Origin: Hermatobates lingyangjiaoensis
Taxonomy: Eukaryota > Arthropoda > Insecta > Hemiptera > Hermatobatidae
Direction: 5' to 3'
DNA: 64,000 nucleotides
NCBI GenBank assembly: GCA_026182355.1
Contig: JAPFBL010000542.1
Location: 136,001 to 200,000, forward strand
The notes below the pieces were generated by a model, which was not told where the DNA came from, did not search any database, and saw only the letters and a list, made by a program, of their open reading frames with translations. The translations under genes were made by a program, and so were the position numbers. Shown piece after piece: positions 21,206-31,666 of this stretch; within the stretch, counting starts at the first letter, position 1, and the number at the start of each line of letters is the position of its first letter.

Positions 21206-21350
21206 ATATATATATTGATAAAAGTTTCGACCGTGAAATAGAAACAAAAAATAAAGTTTATCAAGACTCGGTCAGTTCTTCAGGTTCAAATTAAACTCTC
21301 ATTGCCTACGTCACGGTTTTTATTTAAAACCTTTTTCATAGGCAGAAGTA
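21206..21350 (-). repeat. F14 and F7 half elements
   Basis: F14 (about 21210-21290) contains GTTTCGACCGTGAAATAG and, on the minus strand, CTGAAGAACTGACCGAG. F7 (21308-21345) contains CGGTTTTTATTTAAAACC. F14 also occurs at 31170-31300. No clear GAAA follows in F14, so it is only a possible relative. Confidence 0.5.
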
Positions 21351-21474
21351 TAACATTTTGAAACAGAAAAACTAAGTATTACATTAAAGATTATTTTTTC
21401 AAAGAAAAATAGTCTGTGGATTTCAACAACAACTTTCTGGTTTGAATGAACAAATGAACAGTGTTGCGTGATTT

Positions 21475-21712
21475 GTTTGATTCTAGAGATTCTACATTGG
21501 GAGTCATACATTTTGCCTAACTCAAGTGTATTTCGAGTAGGGTTCTTTAATGAGTATGTGATATTGTTCAGGTTCGGGATCGATGGCTTAGAGGGACGAC
21601 GTACTGAGATGTATTCACCTCCCGCCTCAATATATTGAGGGTCAGGTGAGTATTGAACCCTGGACCTACCAGACCAGAGGCGAGTACATTAACCACTGAT
21701 CTAACCTCGCCC
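21475..21712 (-). mobile_element. tRNA-derived SINE, diverged
   Basis: Body blocks (GTATTTCGAGTAGGG, GGGACGACGTACT) and a tRNA-like head on the minus strand (TTAGATCAGTGGTTAATG; GGTTCAATACTC) match the other copies. Both pol III boxes carry changes. Confidence 0.8.
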
Positions 21713-22079
21713 TCTTTATAGATACTTAGGTTACTCTGCAACAGTAAAACTTCAATATAGCTAATAAGCTAGTCATATAAGTTTCCTCTTATTCTTTACT
21801 ATTAATATTTTCTTTTAAAATTAATAAAAGTTATAAAAATTACTAGGGAAACTGAATCGAATAAGAAGAAAAAACAATGTTTACTAATTATTCTCGGAAG
21901 CTTTCTAAAATGTAAATAAAAAAATATTTTGTTATTATTTCAAAAAAAAAATTCTTATATTTTAAACGTAATGGAATTATTTCATAGATAACATTTTTAT
22001 TTACCTAGATAATAAAACACTAGTCTTGAAATTTTGCTATTTATTTTTATGGAAGCAACAAAGGCAATAAGTGAACAAG
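21713..22079. other. unassigned AT-rich stretch
   Basis: Nothing recognised. Confidence 0.3.
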
Positions 22080-22270
22080 TTGTCAGATTTTTTAACAACT
22101 GGATTTTTTGTTTTCAAAAAAATATAAAAATGTTGATTTATGCCTCAATTTGTACGGTTGTGAGGAGGATACAATTCATACTGTTTGACGGATTAAAATG
22201 ATATTTATTCTGTATTGTAGGGGTATATAGGTGATATAAAACACCTCTCAGTTCAGGGGTCAGAAGTAAA
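22080..22270 (+). mobile_element. diverged fragment of element E
   Basis: TTGATTTATGCCTCAAT, GGAGGATACAATTCATACTG and TTTGACGGATTAAAATGA follow the order of 26915-26990 in copy A, with many changes. An old copy. Confidence 0.5.
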
Positions 22271-22327
22271 TAAAAGTCGAGAACTCTTTGATTTAGTTGA
22301 TTGTCTATCCGTTACATTGAATTGAAG

Positions 22328-22356
22328 CCCCCCCCCCCCCCCGAGGGGGGGGGGGG
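22328..22356. repeat. poly-C/poly-G inverted repeat
   Basis: Fifteen C, then GA, then twelve G. It can form a near loop-free GC hairpin and is also a candidate i-motif/G-quadruplex site. The lengths may be affected by assembly errors. Confidence 0.9.
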
Positions 22357-22718
22357 CGTTTAATTGTAGAAAGCAATGACTGTTAACTCGGCTGTTGTCA
22401 CTCTAGTACAAGGGTATTTGACAGGTGTCCCGCACAAGGGAGCTGCCTTGTTCTTGCTAGTACAAAGCCTGTCCGCACCATTTCGCCGCCTAACTGATGA
22501 CCCTTCATCAGGTCCCCCCCCCCCACCACTCTCTCCTCCCACGCATCTCACTGACCCTTTCATTGATTTCATTAGTGCCGCGTTATTAGGTCACCCTTAG
22601 CCTTTCTCAATACCTCCTCTGTGTCCCTCCATAGATGAGTATCATTTCTAAAAACCCCATCAAAAACTCTTTATCTTTCAACCAAATTAATTTTAAAGGG
22701 CTATTATGTTACAAACAC

Positions 22719-22800
22719 TGGGGCCAGAGTAGCTCAGTGGTTAACATACTCGCATCTGAACTGGTCGGTCCGGGGTTCGATACCCACTTGGTCTGGAAAT
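22719..22800 (+). mobile_element. SINE head only
   Basis: The tRNA-like head has GTAGCTCAGTGGTTAACATA (A-box) and GGGGTTCGATACCC (B-box), well preserved, but no SINE body follows. It is a truncated SINE rather than a tRNA gene: the ACTGGTCGG region gives no normal anticodon arm that I can fold with confidence. Confidence 0.7.
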
Positions 22801-22954
22801 AAAAGCTGGAAGCATTAAATTCCCTATAATATATACTGATTTTAAAGATTTCACAAAATGATGGAAGATCTGGCTAGAGAAAAAATAAATAAAAAAGCTT
22901 TCGTTGTTGCTTCTTAAATCATGGGGAAGCATTGCTTCCCTTGATGCACTGCTC

Positions 22955-23315
22955 GTCAATGCTGTATACAGTCGCCCATGCTGTATACAGTCGCCCATGC
23001 TGTATACAGTCGACCATGCTGTATACAGTCGCCCATGCTGTATACAGTCGCCCATGTTGTATACAGTCGCCCATGCTGTATACAGTCGCCCATGCTGTAT
23101 ACAGTCGCCCATGCTGTATACAGTCGCCCATGCTGTATACAGTCGCCCATGCTGTATACAGTCGCCCATGCTGTATACAGTCGCCCATGCTGTGTACAGT
23201 CGCCCATGCTGTATACAGTCGTCCATGCTGTATACAGTCGACCATGCTGTATACAGTCGCCCATGCTGTGTACAGTCGTCCATGCTGTATACAGTCGCCC
23301 ATGCTGTATAATGTA
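22955..23315. repeat. 19-bp minisatellite with palindromic core
   Basis: About 18 copies of GCTGTATACAGTCGCCCAT, with variants GTCGACC, GTCGTCC and TGTGTACAG. Each unit contains the perfect palindrome CTGTATACAG. No unit contains a stop, and 19 is not a multiple of 3, so several frames on both strands stay open. These are not genes. Confidence 0.95.
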
Positions 23316-23385
23316 ATGACTTTAGAGTTCCCCTAGTCTCAAATACCTTTCTCAGCGTTTTTTAAGCCGTTGTTTCATACTTAGT

Positions 23386-23725
23386 TAGGGAGCCACGTCA
23401 GATCAGTGGCAATGTACTCACCACTGGATTGATAAAACCATTGTTCAATACCCACTTGGCGCTCGATTTATTCCCGCGAGAGGTGAATAAATCTAAGCAC
23501 ATTAATGGGAGCTTTGGAGAGGACGTTAAGCCATCGGTCCTGAGCCTGTATGATGTCAGCTACTCGTTAAAGATCCCCTACTCTAAATACAATTGAGTTA
23601 TTCAAAATTTAGGACTACCAAAGTAGAACCAATCTTCATTGTGTGATATCTCAAAGGTACAATCATTGGCCCATGTATGCTCTCTTGTGGTAGAGCCTAT
23701 GAATAGTACCCTCACTTAAACTAAC
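23386..23725 (+). mobile_element. tRNA-derived SINE, near full length
   Basis: About 330 bp covering a decayed head (CAGATCAGTGGCAATG; GTTCAATACCC), the body (CTCGATTTATTCCCGCG, GACGTTAAGCCATCGGTCC) and the 3' part (CTCTTGTGGTAGAGCC). It aligns from end to end with 51512-51836. There is no clear poly-A tail. Confidence 0.85.
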
Positions 23726-25379
23726 CTACATTTTAAGTCATCAATAAATATTAATTTTCAAATTATTTACCAAAAAATTTTAATAAAAAATAAAAATTTT
23801 TAAAGTACAGACACTATGGAGGGTAATCTCGCAGTCACAATTTCCAACAAAAAAAAAGGAAAAAAAAATCTTGTATCTTAAAAGTCGAAGTAAATAACGT
23901 TTACCTCATCCCATGTCGTTAATTGGAAGCAGAAGAGGTCGAAAAACGTTAAATGGAAAAACGACTTAAGACGAATCAGCTCGTCTATAGGCTAAACCGA
24001 AGTTCCGTAGAACACTATATTTATTAAAGCAATTCTTAATAATATAAGGCTAATATGAATCTATTGTAAGCTTATAAACAAATAAATTTTACTTTAAATA
24101 CTGCAAGGTACGGGAAAGGGTTATGTATAGTCTACCATTTCATGTTTACCGTACATCGCGAATGCTTTATACCATACATGATGAATGTGGTTTGCTATGA
24201 CATCAAATAAAAGCTTTCTTTGAAGTTAAACTTTAAAAAAAAAAAACAAAAATAATATTATTTTTTAATCTATTTTGTTGCGCGATACTCTTAAAGAAGT
24301 TTTTCTCTCTGATAGCACAAATCAAAGTACGCTTCACAAATTTCTGAGATAATTCTAAAAATTCATATAATTGTGAATAACCAGCAGGATTTCGTCATAG
24401 ATAAATATTCTCCTGCAGCTGCTCGTCAGTGCTATAAACTACCTTCTTGTGCTTATAATTTTAATTCCTGATTATAACGATTCCAATACTTGTATCAGAT
24501 AAACGTGAAGTTGAATATCTGACGTAAACTTTATTTTATTTTTTCACGTTTTTTTTTTGAAAACCGATGTATAATCGAGATCGACTTAACTCGAAACGAC
24601 CTAGTCCAAGATATACCTATATATATAAAATTTCTGGAAACTGAATCACAATATGTATTATTAACATCAGATAAGTTAACCAAAGACATCGTAAACAAGT
24701 AACGGGCGTGTTTATGCTAATCTAGATTTCTTTTACCGGATATCACAAAAAAGTCAAAAGTTTCAAAGAATTGAAACCCCCGTTTTCATGAAATAGGACT
24801 AATCCACCTTTTTAGTATCTATAACACAATATTATCAGTACTTTTAAGTATAAACAGAATAATTTATTTAAACAAAGCTTTTTATCCTTGTAGGTTGTTT
24901 TAAGTTAAAAACTTACAAGTAGTTTGTTTAAAAACTTATTTTCCCCCTTTTTAAGTAGATTTTGAGACTTGAATAAAGAAAAAAAAAAAAGAAAAAAGTT
25001 AAAGTTGTAAGTAAGTGATACCTGAAGCAGTGATTTGAGTTTGAGGTGTGATGGGGGGGTAAGTTTTAATTCGGGATTAAAGTTAAAGTCCTATAGGGGT
25101 GGAGGTAGGGGGTTGGGGGTAAGAAAAAGTTAATGAGCTGGTAGAGGGGGCGGGCAGGCAGGCACCCTTTCTCCGCCAAGTGTGGGAAGCCACCCATGGT
25201 GACGTATTAGTAACAAGACTGTTCCATTTGTCTAAGCCGGTTTTAACTCTCTCTCACTCCCTTTCACACATTTCACTCAACATTTTTTATCCTTTTTTTT
25301 TTGTTTTTGTTTTTTTGTTTTTATTTAAACATCAAAATTCCCCTTTAAAGTCATCTACAATATAAATAAATATATATTT
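23726..25379. other. unassigned stretch
   Basis: AT-rich, with G-rich segments at 25020-25160. No coding pattern or repeat partner recognised. Confidence 0.35.
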
Positions 25380-26125
25380 CAATATTTAAATAGAAGTTAA
25401 TATAAAGTATTCTTTGAGAAATGGTATATTATTTAAGAAGTATAGTATTATAGTATAGAAGTATAGTTAGTATCAAAGAATTACAGTATTATAGTATAGA
25501 AGTATAAATTTATAGTATAGATTTTAGAAGTAGAGTATAGAAGTATAGGTATAGAAGTATAGTATTATAGTTCAGAAGTATAGGTTCAGAAGTATAGAAT
25601 TTAAGAATTATAGTATCGAAGTATAGAAGTATAGTACAGAAGTATAGTATTTAAAACTTATAGTATAAAAGTATAGTATTATAGTATAGAATTATAACTA
25701 AAAGTATAGTATTATAGTATAGATTTTAGAAGTATAGTATAAGTATAGTATTTAAGAATTATAGTGTAAAAGTATAGTATTTAAGAATTATATTATTATA
25801 GTATGACGTATAGTACTTAAGAATTATAGTATGACGTATAGTATTTAAGAATTATAGTATGACGTATAGTATTTAAGAATTATAGTATGGCGTATAGTAT
25901 TTAAGAATTATAGTATGGTGTATAGTATGACGTATAATATTTAAGAATTATAGTATGACGTATAGTATTTAAGAATTATAGTATGACTATATTATTTGAG
26001 AATTATAGTATAATGTATAGTATTTAAGAATTATAGTATGACGTATAGTATTTAAGAATTATAGCATGGCGTATAGTATTTAAGGAATATAATACAGAAG
26101 TATAGTATTTAAGAAAATATTTGTT
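25380..26125. repeat. degenerate AT satellite
   Basis: Variants of TATAGTATTTAAGAAT and TATAGTATGACG repeat about every 27-28 bp on the right half. The left half is a more irregular mix of AGTATAG and AGAAGTATAG. No coding content. Confidence 0.9.
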
Positions 26126-26197
26126 TCTTAACTAATTCTTGACTACTATTAGTCTAAACAGTGGAATGCATATTCCTTCAATATAACGACTACAAGA

Positions 26198-26290
26198 TTT
26201 AACAATAAACACGTGAAATAACAATCAACTTCAAACCTCAATGAAAAATGAGACAAAAAAAGACTTAAGATCTTTTTTCTCGTCCCTTAA
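26198..26290 (-). repeat. decayed F1 half
   Basis: AACACGTGAAATAACAATCAA and AGACTTAAGATCTTTT preserve the order of an F1 arm, but the core is unrecognisable. Confidence 0.5.
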
Positions 26291-26458
26291 CTTAACTTAA
26301 CAATGTTTGCTTTCACGTATTCTGCAATTTTCCTGAAGAAGCTGCTTGTTAAAATAATTTAAATTATACGGATACATTAGAGATCGTGTAATCGTTTGAT
26401 TTAATTGCTTATATATAAATATGTTTGAGTATTTCCGAAGAGGACACTCATTGAAATA

Positions 26459-28116
26459 TTTTTACTTTACTATAAGTAAAGTATAGTGATCGTGAAAAAA
26501 TTCGATCTCGAGATTTTAACGGAATTACATGTTTTGAGGTCCCAGAAGTCGTTTTATGACGTTTTTACGATGATGTCTGTGTGTGTGTGGGTGGGTGGGT
26601 GGGTGAGTGTGTTAGCATTGCTTGTTACCACGCTACGGTCCAGAATCTTTGATGGATCAAGTTGATATTTTACAAAAAAATGGGCCCTATTAGGACGAAG
26701 ATCCCTATTGTTTGGGAAGAATTATGCATGATGGGAAAGTCACTTTTTTTGCCAAAAACCGTTTTTTCTTTAAACATTTATTTCTCCTAAACTGATAACC
26801 CTAGAGTTTTGAAATTTTGACATTATTTTTGAGTTTACAAATGGAACAAACGAAAAATATATTCAGAATTTTAAAACAACAGGAAATATTTTTTTTTCAA
26901 TAAAATGTACAAATTTTGATTTATAATTCAATCTGAAACCTTGTGAGAGCGATACAAGCCATACTGTTTGACGGACAAGAATGAAACTATGCCTACAAAT
27001 AGAACATTATGTGTAGAATGAGTTGAGATATTTTTTTTCAAAATTACATTCACTAATGGGGCGTTACAGTACGATTTCTGTTTTCAGAAAATGTTTTTTT
27101 GACGCTAAACGGCTGATTAAAAAATAATGACAATTTGACCAAAAATGGAACAAAAAATTAGCAATTCATAAAAAAAAAATCATGAAGTTTCAATTACGGA
27201 AAAGAGCAATAACGCTATAAAAACTGTTTGTTTATCCTAGACTGAGAGATCACCTGCTATACTTGTCGAATTTTTTATATTTTTTTACATTGTTTACATT
27301 GACTTAGAAATTTTTTGAGCAAATCCACTGAGATAAAATTGATATTTATAAAGGAATAATTTCAATTGTTTATTGACTTATATGAGATGTAAGAGGAATA
27401 ATATTGTGCAGGAAAATGATAACACTCACTCAGAAAAAATTCGTATATATGTTATTTGACAAAGGGGAAGGAAAATCATCTTATTAAATACTAAGAAGCT
27501 TATTATTATTATTATTTTAAAGATTAAAATTCTCAGTATAATAATTCTATAAAAGACCAAAAATGTAAATGATAATTCATAATTGGAATCTTTCGTTTAG
27601 AGATTAATAAATGTAATTATCGTACATCTTTAATTAACAAAGCACCTTAAAATAACATTTTCTTCGCTGTTTAAGATGTTTTTCAGAGAAAAAAAGGGTA
27701 TTTTCCTGTTTTAAATTTTAAAATTTGACTTTAATATTCAATGTAGAAGGATGTCAAGTAAACGATGTAAGAAATCTACTGGCTGTTTGAACGAAAGCCA
27801 TTCTCTTGTAGGAGAATAAATCGTTTCAAGAAATGTTCACTTTGGTTTTTCAAAAATGTTATTACTGCTGTAGTTATACTAATGAAATTATTTGTGATGT
27901 ATAAAATAAGCTTATAAATTGATATGTCCTTCAATCACTATCTGTACTACCTCAGTAAAGAAAGGCTAATAATTATATCCCATTTAGATGTTTACGTTAT
28001 GCTTAAATGAGACGTTATGTTTTATATACTCAAGAAATTTGACGTTAAGTTACTTATAGTAAAGTAGAGTGTAGGCCACTCCAGATTTTTCATTATATGG
28101 TTTTCCAATTTTCCTT
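26459..28116 (+). mobile_element. element E, copy A (reference copy)
   Basis: The left end has TACTTTACTATAAGTAA followed by AGTATAGTGATCG. The right end has TTACTTATAGTAAAGTA (the reverse complement of the left 17 bp), then GAGTGTAGGCCACTCCAG, in which GAGTG/CACTC can form a hairpin. Near the left end lies (GGGT)n and TTACCACGCTACGGTCCAG. No ORF of useful length is present, so this is a non-autonomous element, about 1.65 kb. The class is unclear: the inverted ends suggest a DNA transposon, but no target-site duplication is obvious. Confidence 0.7.
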
Positions 28117-28490
28117 TAGAAAATCGCGACTTCAGGTGATATGAACAATAATTCACCAAACTACTTATTACTAATATGCATTGTGTTAATGTCACAAAAC
28201 ATTAATACTCTAAATTCTATTGTTTCGAGGATTCATTCAAACTTCGACATCTTCAGGGAATTCAGTGCAAATAACTAGAATATAGAATAACTGAAATAAA
28301 AAAAATGTTTAGAAAACTGCAAAAAAAATAATCAAAAAATAAACTAAAATGAAAAATGGCTAAGTATTTAATGAAATATACTTCATTAAATACTTATTAT
28401 CATTAAATACTCGTTAAAAGAGTTGAAATATTGAATGTGAATCCAGGAACCTGATTTTCATTCGTGTTTCTAAATATTTTCAGAGTATAT
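28117..28490. other. unassigned stretch
   Basis: AT-rich. The segment 28210-28262 (TTTCGAGGATT...ACATCTTCAGGGAAT) resembles a decayed ribozyme-type motif, but I cannot assign a family. Confidence 0.35.
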
Positions 28491-28494
28491 ATAT

Positions 28495-28612
28495 ATATAA
28501 ACTAGAATTTTCAAAAGAACACATAGAAAAGAAATCACTGAACTCACTACTATATTTCGATGTCCTCGTCGTCAGGAATAGATGTGAATCGCTCCAAAGG
28601 CTGATAATGACA
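28495..28612 (-). repeat. F13 half element with hammerhead-like core
   Basis: Same family as 6299-6440. The minus core at about 28550-28578 has CTGACGA, C, GAGGACATC, GAA, ATAT, A. A (TA) tract lies at the left edge. Confidence 0.6.
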
Positions 28613-28770
28613 TATATATAAAACTTTAAATTACACAAAGCACGACACAGAAAAAAGAATAAAAAGTACACTTACAGAATTCAACATTCAACATTTCGAA
28701 CTGTGGTTCGTCATCAGGAGTAGACTAAAAGAGAGATCTCTCCACGTCGAAGAACGGAGCGCGAATGAAA
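28613..28770 (-). repeat. F12 half element with hammerhead-like core
   Basis: Minus core 28689-28717: CTGATGA, C, stem II GAAC/GTTC around CACA, GAA, then ATGTTG. The segment after GAA is not a perfect palindrome here. A (TA) tract lies at the left edge. Only one copy was seen in the window. Confidence 0.55.
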
Positions 28771-28777
28771 TATATAT

Positions 28778-28920
28778 ATATGAATTAAACACCACAATAA
28801 ACAAATATATATATTCATTACAATGCTCTAAGGCCTTTCGTTACAACATCATCAGAGAGCTAAATGAACCAAACAAAAAATATAATAACAAGTTAACCTG
28901 GTTGATTGAAGGCTCCAGGA
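28778..28920 (-). repeat. F5 half element with intact core
   Basis: Minus core 28825-28860: GCTCT, CTGATGA, T, stem II GTT/AAC, GAA, AGGCCT, T, AGAGC. All paired segments are perfect. It is followed by AAGTTAACCTGGTTGATTGA, which also occurs in 30800-30840. Confidence 0.7.
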
Positions 28921-29042
28921 TTGCTGGCATCCCTGTCTGAATTTAATGTTTCTAAAATTGAAGGAATCTTGATCTGCTTACTTATTCCTTTTATAAGTTT
29001 CTTTATAATTATTATAAGGAAAAGAAAATCAAAAGTTATTGT

Positions 29043-29205
29043 CGATTATTAATTTATATATATATATATATATATATAGGTGTATTATCTAATCAGGATT
29101 CGGTCAAATTTTCTAGATTAAAAAATCAAACTCTCATTGCCGACGTTTCGGTTTTATTTTAAAACCTTTTTTATAAGCCTCCAAACAAAGGATAATACGA
29201 AATCA
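29043..29205 (-). repeat. (TA)n and F7 half element
   Basis: The F7 motif on the minus strand (29138-29179) has stem II GGTTTTA/TAAAACC, GAA, ACGT, C, GGC. The CTGA segment is decayed to GCTTATAAAA. Confidence 0.5.
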
Positions 29206-29374
29206 CAAATCAACATCCAACATATAAACAATATGAAAATTGACAACAAAACCTTTGACTAGACTGTTTTGTAGTCACACACCGCCTATATAGATAGATA
29301 TATAGATTCATTATATATACGAATGATTTCCTTATATCGACTACATATATTCGACCGATAAAAAAGAAAAATAG

Positions 29375-29379
<5 letters not shown>
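29206..29379. other. unassigned stretch
   Basis: Nothing recognised. Confidence 0.3.
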
Positions 29380-29425
<46 letters not shown>

Positions 29426-29683
29426 ATTCACACTTAAAATTAACTGTGACACTAGAAAGAAAAATAACAAAGACCCACTTTTCAGTAGGGCCATAAAATA
29501 TAAGAGCTTTATGGCAAATATTAAAATAACGGTCAGTATTTGTTTCGACCGAAAAAACGGTCAAAATATTGAACAGTGAGTCTTTGTTATGCTTCTTTTA
29601 AAGTGTCACAGTTAATTTCAAGTGTAATCTGTCCTGCTGGATAGTATTTCGTTTATGAATATATATATATATATATATATATA
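29380..29683. repeat. (TA)n(TG)n and F3 inverted pair, decayed
   Basis: TA then TG tracts (29377-29421). The F3 left arm follows (ACTTAAAATTAACTGTGACA) and the right arm (29540-29660) with CGACCG...CGGTC. GAAA is changed to AAAA and CTGAGGA is lost. The tail ends in (TA)n at 29660-29683, the insertion site of mariner 2. Confidence 0.65.
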
Positions 29684-30107
29684 CGGGGTGATTGAAAAGT
29701 AACTCCCTATTTTAAAAAAACTATAATTTATTTTAGAAGAATTATTATAAAACTATAATTAATTTATAGAAGGAAGTATAAGAAGTCCTGACTTAACACC
29801 CTGCGACTTTTTTCTCTGGGGTTGGCTGAAAGAGGAAGTCTACTCAACCAAACCAAGAAATTTGGAAGAACTTGAAGGGCGAATACGAGAAGTTATGATT
29901 TCCATCCCACAAGAGTTTCTTGCGAAATCAGTTGATGCGATTCCTTGTCGACTTGAGAAGCTGGTGGCAAATAAAGGCGCCCATATCGAATTTTAAATAA
30001 AAGCCCATGCATTATACTTCCTTCTCATATTCATTAATTGTAGAAATTATATTTTAAAAATAAATTACAGTTTTTTTAAAATAGGGAGTTACTTTTCAAT
30101 CACCCTG
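29684..30107 (+). mobile_element. mariner-like element 2, deleted
   Basis: Terminal inverted repeats of about 50 bp (GGGTGATTGAAAAGTAACTC with continuation) lie at 29684-29735 and 30055-30107, with TA at both outer edges as a target duplication inside a (TA)n tract. Only the 3' end of the transposase is left between them. With one catalytic residue retained, it cannot move itself. Confidence 0.85.
29775..29996 (+). pseudogene. mariner-family transposase, C-terminal remnant
   Basis: 73 codons ending in TAA. It starts within the R-S-P-D-L-T-P-C-D-F-F-L-W-G block, which carries the third catalytic Asp of DD(x)D transposases of the IS630-Tc1-mariner superfamily. It continues with K-E-E-V-Y and the usual C-terminal helices. 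No start codon is associated with it. Confidence 0.8.
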
Positions 30108-30276
30108 TATATATAAATGAGCAAATCACAACATGAAATGGGAAAGAAAGACTATGATATTTCAACCACAACAAGCGCCCTTCGTCAGAGTCAAAAGCCT
30201 AACTGAGTCATTTTTTTCTATTTCATATTGTGGTTTGATCATTGATTGTTATTTTACATTTTTATGTGAAATCTTG

Positions 30277-30300
<24 letters not shown>
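30108..30300. repeat. F1 pair reduced to one core
   Basis: The left minus core 30150-30192 is diverged (ATATTTCAACCACAACAAGCG). The right half has only the outer tail (CATATTGTGGTTTGATCATT) before (TA)n 30279-30315. Confidence 0.6.
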
Positions 30301-30314
<14 letters not shown>

Positions 30315-30319
<5 letters not shown>

Positions 30320-30370
30320 TATAAATAGGCAGCAGACCCTCTTTTCAACAAGTATCATTAAAATTAACCG
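30315..30370 (-). pseudogene. PLE N-terminal ORF fragment at (TA)n
   Basis: The minus strand reads N-F-N-D-T-C, a stop, K-E-G-L-L-P-I-Y-T-N-I-Y and then the (TA) tract. It is the same C-x-x-E-G-L-L-P-x-Y-T-N-I-Y motif as at 43161 and 19583. Confidence 0.6.
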
Positions 30371-30474
30371 CAGTCTCGGCATTCACGATCTTAAGACTGA
30401 GAGATTCGATCCTGCGAACTAACCTCCTGCTAACAGGGTTCAACTGGAAAAGAAGTTGGCCAAGTGACATGTAA
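30371..30474. other. unassigned stretch
   Basis: Nothing recognised. Confidence 0.3.
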
Positions 30475-30699
30475 AATTAAAATCGATGACTCATGCTTAG
30501 TCATTGCTATAAATAGATTAAAAGGATCGTACAGGTTAATAAAAAGAGAAGGTCAAAGGTCAATAATGAACAAGAAACAAGCGGTTAGAATAAACCGCTA
30601 AAGGTCATTATTGACCTTTGACCTTCTCTTTATATTAACCTGTACTATCCTTTTAATCTATTTATAGCAATGTCTAAGCATGAGTCATCGATTTTAATA
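30475..30699. repeat. 93-bp arm inverted repeat without ribozyme core
   Basis: Arms 30477-30569 and 30605-30697 match with a few differences. The 35-bp spacer contains its own hairpin, GCGGTT...AACCGC. No CTGANGA/GAAA motif is visible. TA-rich sequence follows the right arm. It has a PLE fragment on its left and an F5 pair on its right. Confidence 0.85.
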
Positions 30700-30965
30700 T
30701 ATATATATGAAATAAACACCACAATAAAAAAATATATATTAATTACAACCTTTCGTTACAATGTCATCAGAGAACTAAATGAACCAACCAAAAAATATGA
30801 TATCAAGTTAACCTGGTTGATTGAATCAATTGATTCATGAATCAACCAGTTTTACTTGTTATATTTTTTGTTTGTTTCATTTAGCTCTCTGATGATGTTA
30901 TAACGAAAGGCCTTAGAACATTGTAATTAAATATATTTGTTTATTGTGGTGTTTAATTCGTATAT
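30700..30965. repeat. F5 inverted pair
   Basis: The left half has a decayed minus core (30747-30779, AGGCCT lost). The right half has a good plus core at 30884-30919: CTGATGA, T, GTT/AAC, GAA, AGGCCT, T, with one mismatch in stem I. The centre carries AACCTGGTTGATTGA repeats. It is TA-rich outside. Confidence 0.7.
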
Positions 30966-31007
30966 TATATCAAGAGTTATTGTTGATTATTAATTTTTTA
31001 TATATAT

Positions 31008-31145
31008 ATATGTACTTAGGTAGCAGGCCTTCTTTTAAACATATTTCTTCTTTTAAACGAGTTTATGTTCTTCTCTGTCAATAGAAGTCCTTAATAAGAA
31101 GACTGGAAAAAGTATCTAGGACATATGAGAAGATAAAGATAGGCA
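31008..31145. mobile_element. inverted PLE N-terminal fragments
   Basis: The left minus strand reads I-C-L-K-E-G-L-L-P-K-Y into a (TA) tract. The right plus strand reads L-I-R-R-L-E-K-V-S-R-T-Y-E-K-I-K-I-G-K-Q-F-N, then a stop at the TA-rich edge. Together they give the two halves of the motif region in opposite orientation. Confidence 0.55.
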
Positions 31146-31169
31146 AACAATTTAATTAAATATGTATAT

Positions 31170-31320
31170 ATATATATATGAATATTGATAAAGTATCGAC
31201 CATGAAGTAGAAATAAAATAAAAGTTCATCAGGAATGGGTCAGTTCTTCAGATTCATCATGAAACAAAAGAATTGATCGAGTCCTGATAAACCTTTATAT
31301 ATATATATATATATATATAA
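31170..31320. repeat. F14 palindrome between (TA) tracts
   Basis: The left arm contains GATAAAGTATCGACCATGAAG and CTTCAGATTCATC. The right end CGAGTCCTGATAAACCTTTA is the inverted partner of the GTTCATCAGGAATGGGTCAG part. No clear hammerhead core. Confidence 0.5.
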
Positions 31321-31660
31321 GGAATGAGGACGAAATGCATGAGACAGGTGCGTGGGTGGAAGACCATCAGTTGGGGGTTAGCAGGCCTGCTATCGACACA
31401 GGGATTTATACAGTCCCTTAGTGCTTCCTATCCCCTCCCACCCCTTCTTTTCAACACCCCCCCCCCCTCCATGATTGTCTGCTTGCTCCCTAATGATCTC
31501 TAACTGCAACTCATACTACCCCTCCCCCTCTCTCTCTCTCTCTCTCGTTCTCATTAATGACTAATATTTAAAACTAATTAACCGGTCTTTAGCTTCAAAT
31601 AATTACAAGTCACTGGCTACCCAGGCTTCATGCTTTTACTTTATTACCATTATTTTATTC
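31321..31660. other. unassigned, pyrimidine-rich
   Basis: C/T-rich + strand with C8 at about 31459 and (TC)n at 31530-31546. No gene recognised. Confidence 0.3.
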
Positions 31661-31666
31661 AAATTT

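Noticed and set aside
22955..23315. Protein-coding gene with 100-180 codon frames on both strands
   Set aside because: All frames come from a stop-free 19-bp repeat. No domain or gene context.
26459..28116. Helitron assignment for element E
   Set aside because: There is a 3' hairpin-like sequence, but I cannot see a 5' TC / 3' CTRR pair or AT insertion site consistent across copies.
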